Source: Methanomicrobiales archaeon (GTDB taxonomy: Archaea; Halobacteriota; Methanomicrobia; Methanomicrobiales; JACTUA01). Taken from it: 7,314 nucleotides of DNA. A program made the translations under genes and the position numbers. Location of the stretch: NCBI GenBank assembly GCA_028678715.1, contig JAJRCY010000043.1:1-7314 (forward strand), in the 5' to 3' direction. Shown piece after piece: positions 5,756 through 7,314 of the stretch (the stretch's first letter is position 1; each line of letters begins with the position of its first letter). Below the pieces are notes generated by a model, which saw nothing but the letters and a program-made list of their open reading frames with translations, ran no database searches and was not told the origin of the DNA.

Positions 5756-5827
5756 CTATCCTCATCGGGGGAGGGCGATGGGAGGGGGCAGAGCCCCCTC
5801 TCGACCTCACCCCCATGAGGATATCCC
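5756..5827 (-). repeat. Palindromic repeat element, copy 3 (inverted relative to copy 1)
   Basis: This is the best-formed copy. Its ends are TATCCTCAT and ATGAGGATATCCC, and the core GAGGGGGC-AGA-GCCCCCTC (5782-5800) is a perfect 8-bp stem with a 3-base loop. Read on the minus strand it aligns with copy 1 almost end to end, sharing GGGATATCCTCAT, the GGGGGTG block, the CTGCCCCCTCCC core and TGAGGATAG. It sits between convergent genes (tsr3 and the DUF72 gene). On the plus strand it is followed by a short T-rich stretch (CCCTTTTCT), so it might end tsr3 transcription, although copy 2 lies in a divergent spacer. Confidence 0.82.
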
Positions 5828-5892
5828 CTTCGCCCTTTTCTCCGGCTGAAGATCCCTGAATTATCCCGATATGTGGGGTATCAAAGGTAACA

Positions 5893-6576
5893 TCAGTACT
5901 CCCCCAGGATCTCCCGCATCCTCCGGGCATTCTCCAGCATGTGGTGATCGTTATTGAAGAAGACAAGGGCCTTTTCTGCCCCGCTCCCCGCAAGAGCTTC
6001 CGCTACCTGCCGGAGCTCCGCTTCGGTATAGTCATGGCTGTACCAGCCGGTCCGCCCATGCAAGCGGAGGTACACCACGTCGGCGGGAAAGATCCGGGCC
6101 TTCACCTCCGGTGAGTCCACCGACACGAGCACCGCCCGCTCCTGTACCCGTTGGCAGAATGCATCGTCCTCCAGGACCGCCCTCCCCCGGAGCTCCACCG
6201 CGATCTTCTCCCCCGACGGGGCTCCCTCCAGGAAGGAGAGGATTCTCGCGATATCGGTGAACCGGGGCGGGAGCTGCAGCAGGTAGAACTCCACCCGGGG
6301 ATCCAGGGGCCGGAAGAGCGCGAGAAACCGCTGCCATACCTCCCGCGCCGCCTCATTCATCCGGTGGCGGTGGGTGATGAGGCGGTGGACCTTCACGCAC
6401 CAGCGGAGGGTCGCCCCGCGCCGCGCCCACCCCGCGATCTGGTTCGGGAAGGGAAACCGGTAGAAGGAGGCATTCAGTTCCACCGCGGGAAGCCCCGCAC
6501 GTTCGATATACCAGGCCAGGTTCCCCCCCTCGTTCCAGCCGTACGCCCAGCCGCTGGTGCCGACATACGATTCCAT
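5893..6576 (-). CDS. DUF72 (YecE-like) family protein
   Basis: A 227-residue protein, the usual size for DUF72, a TIM-barrel-like family without an assigned reaction. Family marks in order: the N-terminal YVGTSGWAYGW (residues ~4-14), VELNASFYRFP, WCVKVHRLITH, FYLLQLPPRF, IAVELRG, VSVDSPE, DVVYLRLHGRTGWYSHDYT, and near the end ALVFFNNDHHMLENARRM. Acidic and aromatic residues along these strands suggest an active-site pocket, but no substrate is established. ATG 6576 is chosen because GTSGW sits at residues 6-10 as in relatives; the frame extends another 93 codons upstream to ATG 6855, but that would overlap the divergent GAPDH coding region and the extension is not protein-like. It converges with tsr3 and is divergent from GAPDH. 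Confidence 0.9.
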   Translation of the reverse strand: MESYVGTSGWAYGWNEGGNLAWYIERAGLPAVELNASFYRFPFPNQIAGWARRGATLRWCVKVHRLITHRHRMNEAAREVWQRFLALFRPLDPRVEFYLLQLPPRFTDIARILSFLEGAPSGEKIAVELRGRAVLEDDAFCQRVQERAVLVSVDSPEVKARIFPADVVYLRLHGRTGWYSHDYTEAELRQVAEALAGSGAEKALVFFNNDHHMLENARRMREILGEY

Positions 6577-6627
6577 GGCGATCCCGGACCCGGGCCACCC
6601 CCGACCGTTCCCTCTGACCCGGCCCGT

Positions 6628-6637
6628 GATAATTTTT
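6628..6637 (-). promoter_or_regulatory. Possible promoter of the DUF72 gene
   Basis: The minus strand reads AAAAATTATC, the most AT-rich patch in the 181-bp spacer (6577-6757), about 55 bases before ATG 6576. That would give a leader of roughly 28 bases. No strong ribosome-binding site is visible before the ATG. Confidence 0.3.
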
Positions 6638-6729
6638 CCGGTGGGGGTCGGGGATTGCCCAGCAGGTGCGGCCCCGTAAGGCGCCCAAGGATTCCCCTTC
6701 CGCTCTGCCACGGCGATATTTCGCATACC

Positions 6730-6735
6730 TTTATC
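6730..6735 (+). promoter_or_regulatory. TATA-box-like motif for the GAPDH gene
   Basis: TTTATC lies 26 bases before ATG 6758, suiting a leaderless start. A second AT-rich candidate, GATATTT (6715-6721), would instead give a ~15-base leader containing GTGATG (6744-6749), which could pair with 16S rRNA. Both may contribute; the sequence does not decide. Confidence 0.4.
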
Positions 6736-6757
6736 AGTGAGAGCGTGATGTTTGATC

Positions 6758-7314
6758 ATGACCAAGGTAGTCATCAACGGGTACGGGACCGTCGGCAAGC
6801 GCGTGGCGGACGCGGTTGCAGCCCAGCCGGACATGGAGATCGTGGGGGTCTCCAAGACCCGGCCCTCCTTCGAGGCATACGTGGCGAAGGAGAGGGGATT
6901 CCCGCTCTACATCGCGGATCCCGCAAAGAAGGGTGCCTTTGACAAGCTCGGCCTCCCGGTGGCAGGCTCCGTCGAAGACATGCTGAAACGGGCGGACGTG
7001 ATCGTGGACGCCACCCCCGGGGGCGTGGGGAAGGAGAACCTCCCGCTCTATAAAAAGCTGGGGAAGAAGGCCATCTTCCAGGGTGGTGAGGATCACGAGG
7101 TGACAGGGTTCTCCTTCTGCTCGGACTGCAACTACCGTGAGGCCCTCGGCCGGCAGTTCGTCCGTGTCGTCTCCTGCAACACGACGGGTCTCTGCCGGAT
7201 CATCAACACGCTGGACAAAGCCTACGGCGTGGCCAAGGTGCGGGCCACCATGGTCCGGCGTGCGTCTGACCCGGGGGAGGTGAAGAAGGGGCCGGTGGAT
7301 GCGGTGGTCCTGGA
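6758..7314 (+). CDS. gap: Archaeal type II glyceraldehyde-3-phosphate dehydrogenase (3' end outside window)
   Basis: The first 185 codons of a protein that is usually about 340 residues; the rest lies beyond the right edge. It oxidises or, in gluconeogenesis, forms glyceraldehyde 3-phosphate using NAD(P). The N-terminus [20 protein letters not shown] holds the Rossmann GxGxxG (Gly8, Gly10, Gly13). SKTRPSFEA (32-40) is the segment that favours NADP in archaeal enzymes. [13 protein letters not shown] (84-96) and [13 protein letters not shown] (108-120) are family blocks. [10 protein letters not shown] contains the catalytic Cys140, the same number as in characterised archaeal enzymes. It is distinct from bacterial GAPDH. 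In a methanogen it would act mainly in carbohydrate synthesis. It is divergent from the DUF72 gene with its own promoter. Confidence 0.95.
   Translation, partial: MTKVVINGYGTVGKRVADAVAAQPDMEIVGVSKTRPSFEAYVAKERGFPLYIADPAKKGAFDKLGLPVAGSVEDMLKRADVIVDATPGGVGKENLPLYKKLGKKAIFQGGEDHEVTGFSFCSDCNYREALGRQFVRVVSCNTTGLCRIINTLDKAYGVAKVRATMVRRASDPGEVKKGPVDAVVL

Noticed and set aside
6577..6855. 93-codon N-terminal extension of the DUF72 frame
   Set aside because: It would overlap the GAPDH start region on the other strand, and the family signature YVGTSGW sits right after ATG 6576.
6151..6942. 263-codon plus-strand frame overlapping the DUF72 gene and the start of GAPDH
   Set aside because: It is antisense to DUF72 and out of frame with GAPDH, low complexity and without family motifs.
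1..7314. CRISPR array, tRNA, rRNA or insertion sequence
   Set aside because: No regularly spaced direct repeats, no tRNA-like arms or rRNA segments recognised, and no transposase motif seen. The three palindromic repeats are too far apart and in mixed orientation for CRISPR.

Overview
The window is about 7.3 kb of GC-rich DNA that reads as archaeal, most likely from a methanogen of the Methanomicrobiales (Methanoculleus- or Methanofollis-like). The reasons are an archaeal type II glyceraldehyde-3-phosphate dehydrogenase (GAPDH), an archaeal Tsr3-type rRNA modification enzyme, TATA-box-like motifs about 26-28 bases before several starts, and a Thr/Pro-linker surface lipoprotein. The genus is an inference from protein style only.

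Layout, left to right. A 5'-truncated gene ends at 136 with a C-terminal membrane helix. A spacer holding a hairpin-forming repeat and a 12-bp perfect palindrome leads to a small membrane-anchored OB-fold protein (406-771, +). On the minus strand follow an SLC13/DASS-family anion transporter (793-2292) and, upstream of it, a Dam/D12-type adenine-N6 DNA methyltransferase (2483-3415). A second, diverged repeat copy sits between the methyltransferase and a divergent lipoprotein gene (3686-4339, +). That gene runs tail to tail into a two-domain protein (4336-5205, -) joining a TudS/DUF523-like cysteine domain to a nucleoside 2-deoxyribosyltransferase domain; the two stop codons share one CTAG. Only 30 bp separate this gene's start from tsr3 (5236-5727, +). 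A third, inverted repeat copy lies between tsr3 and a convergent DUF72 gene (5893-6576, -). A divergent promoter region of about 180 bp then leads to the 5' part of the GAPDH gene (6758 to the window end).

This looks like ordinary chromosome: single-gene units in alternating orientation, no multi-gene operon, and no transposase, tRNA, rRNA or CRISPR array. The genes do not form an obvious shared pathway. Housekeeping roles (central carbon metabolism, rRNA modification, anion uptake) are mixed with an apparently solitary methyltransferase and envelope proteins.

The most distinctive items are three copies of a ~66-72 bp nested-inverted-repeat element within 5.6 kb, and the TudS-like/deoxyribosyltransferase fusion, which hints at salvage or repair of thiolated or damaged nucleobases. 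I found no convincing evidence of a complete new multi-gene system.
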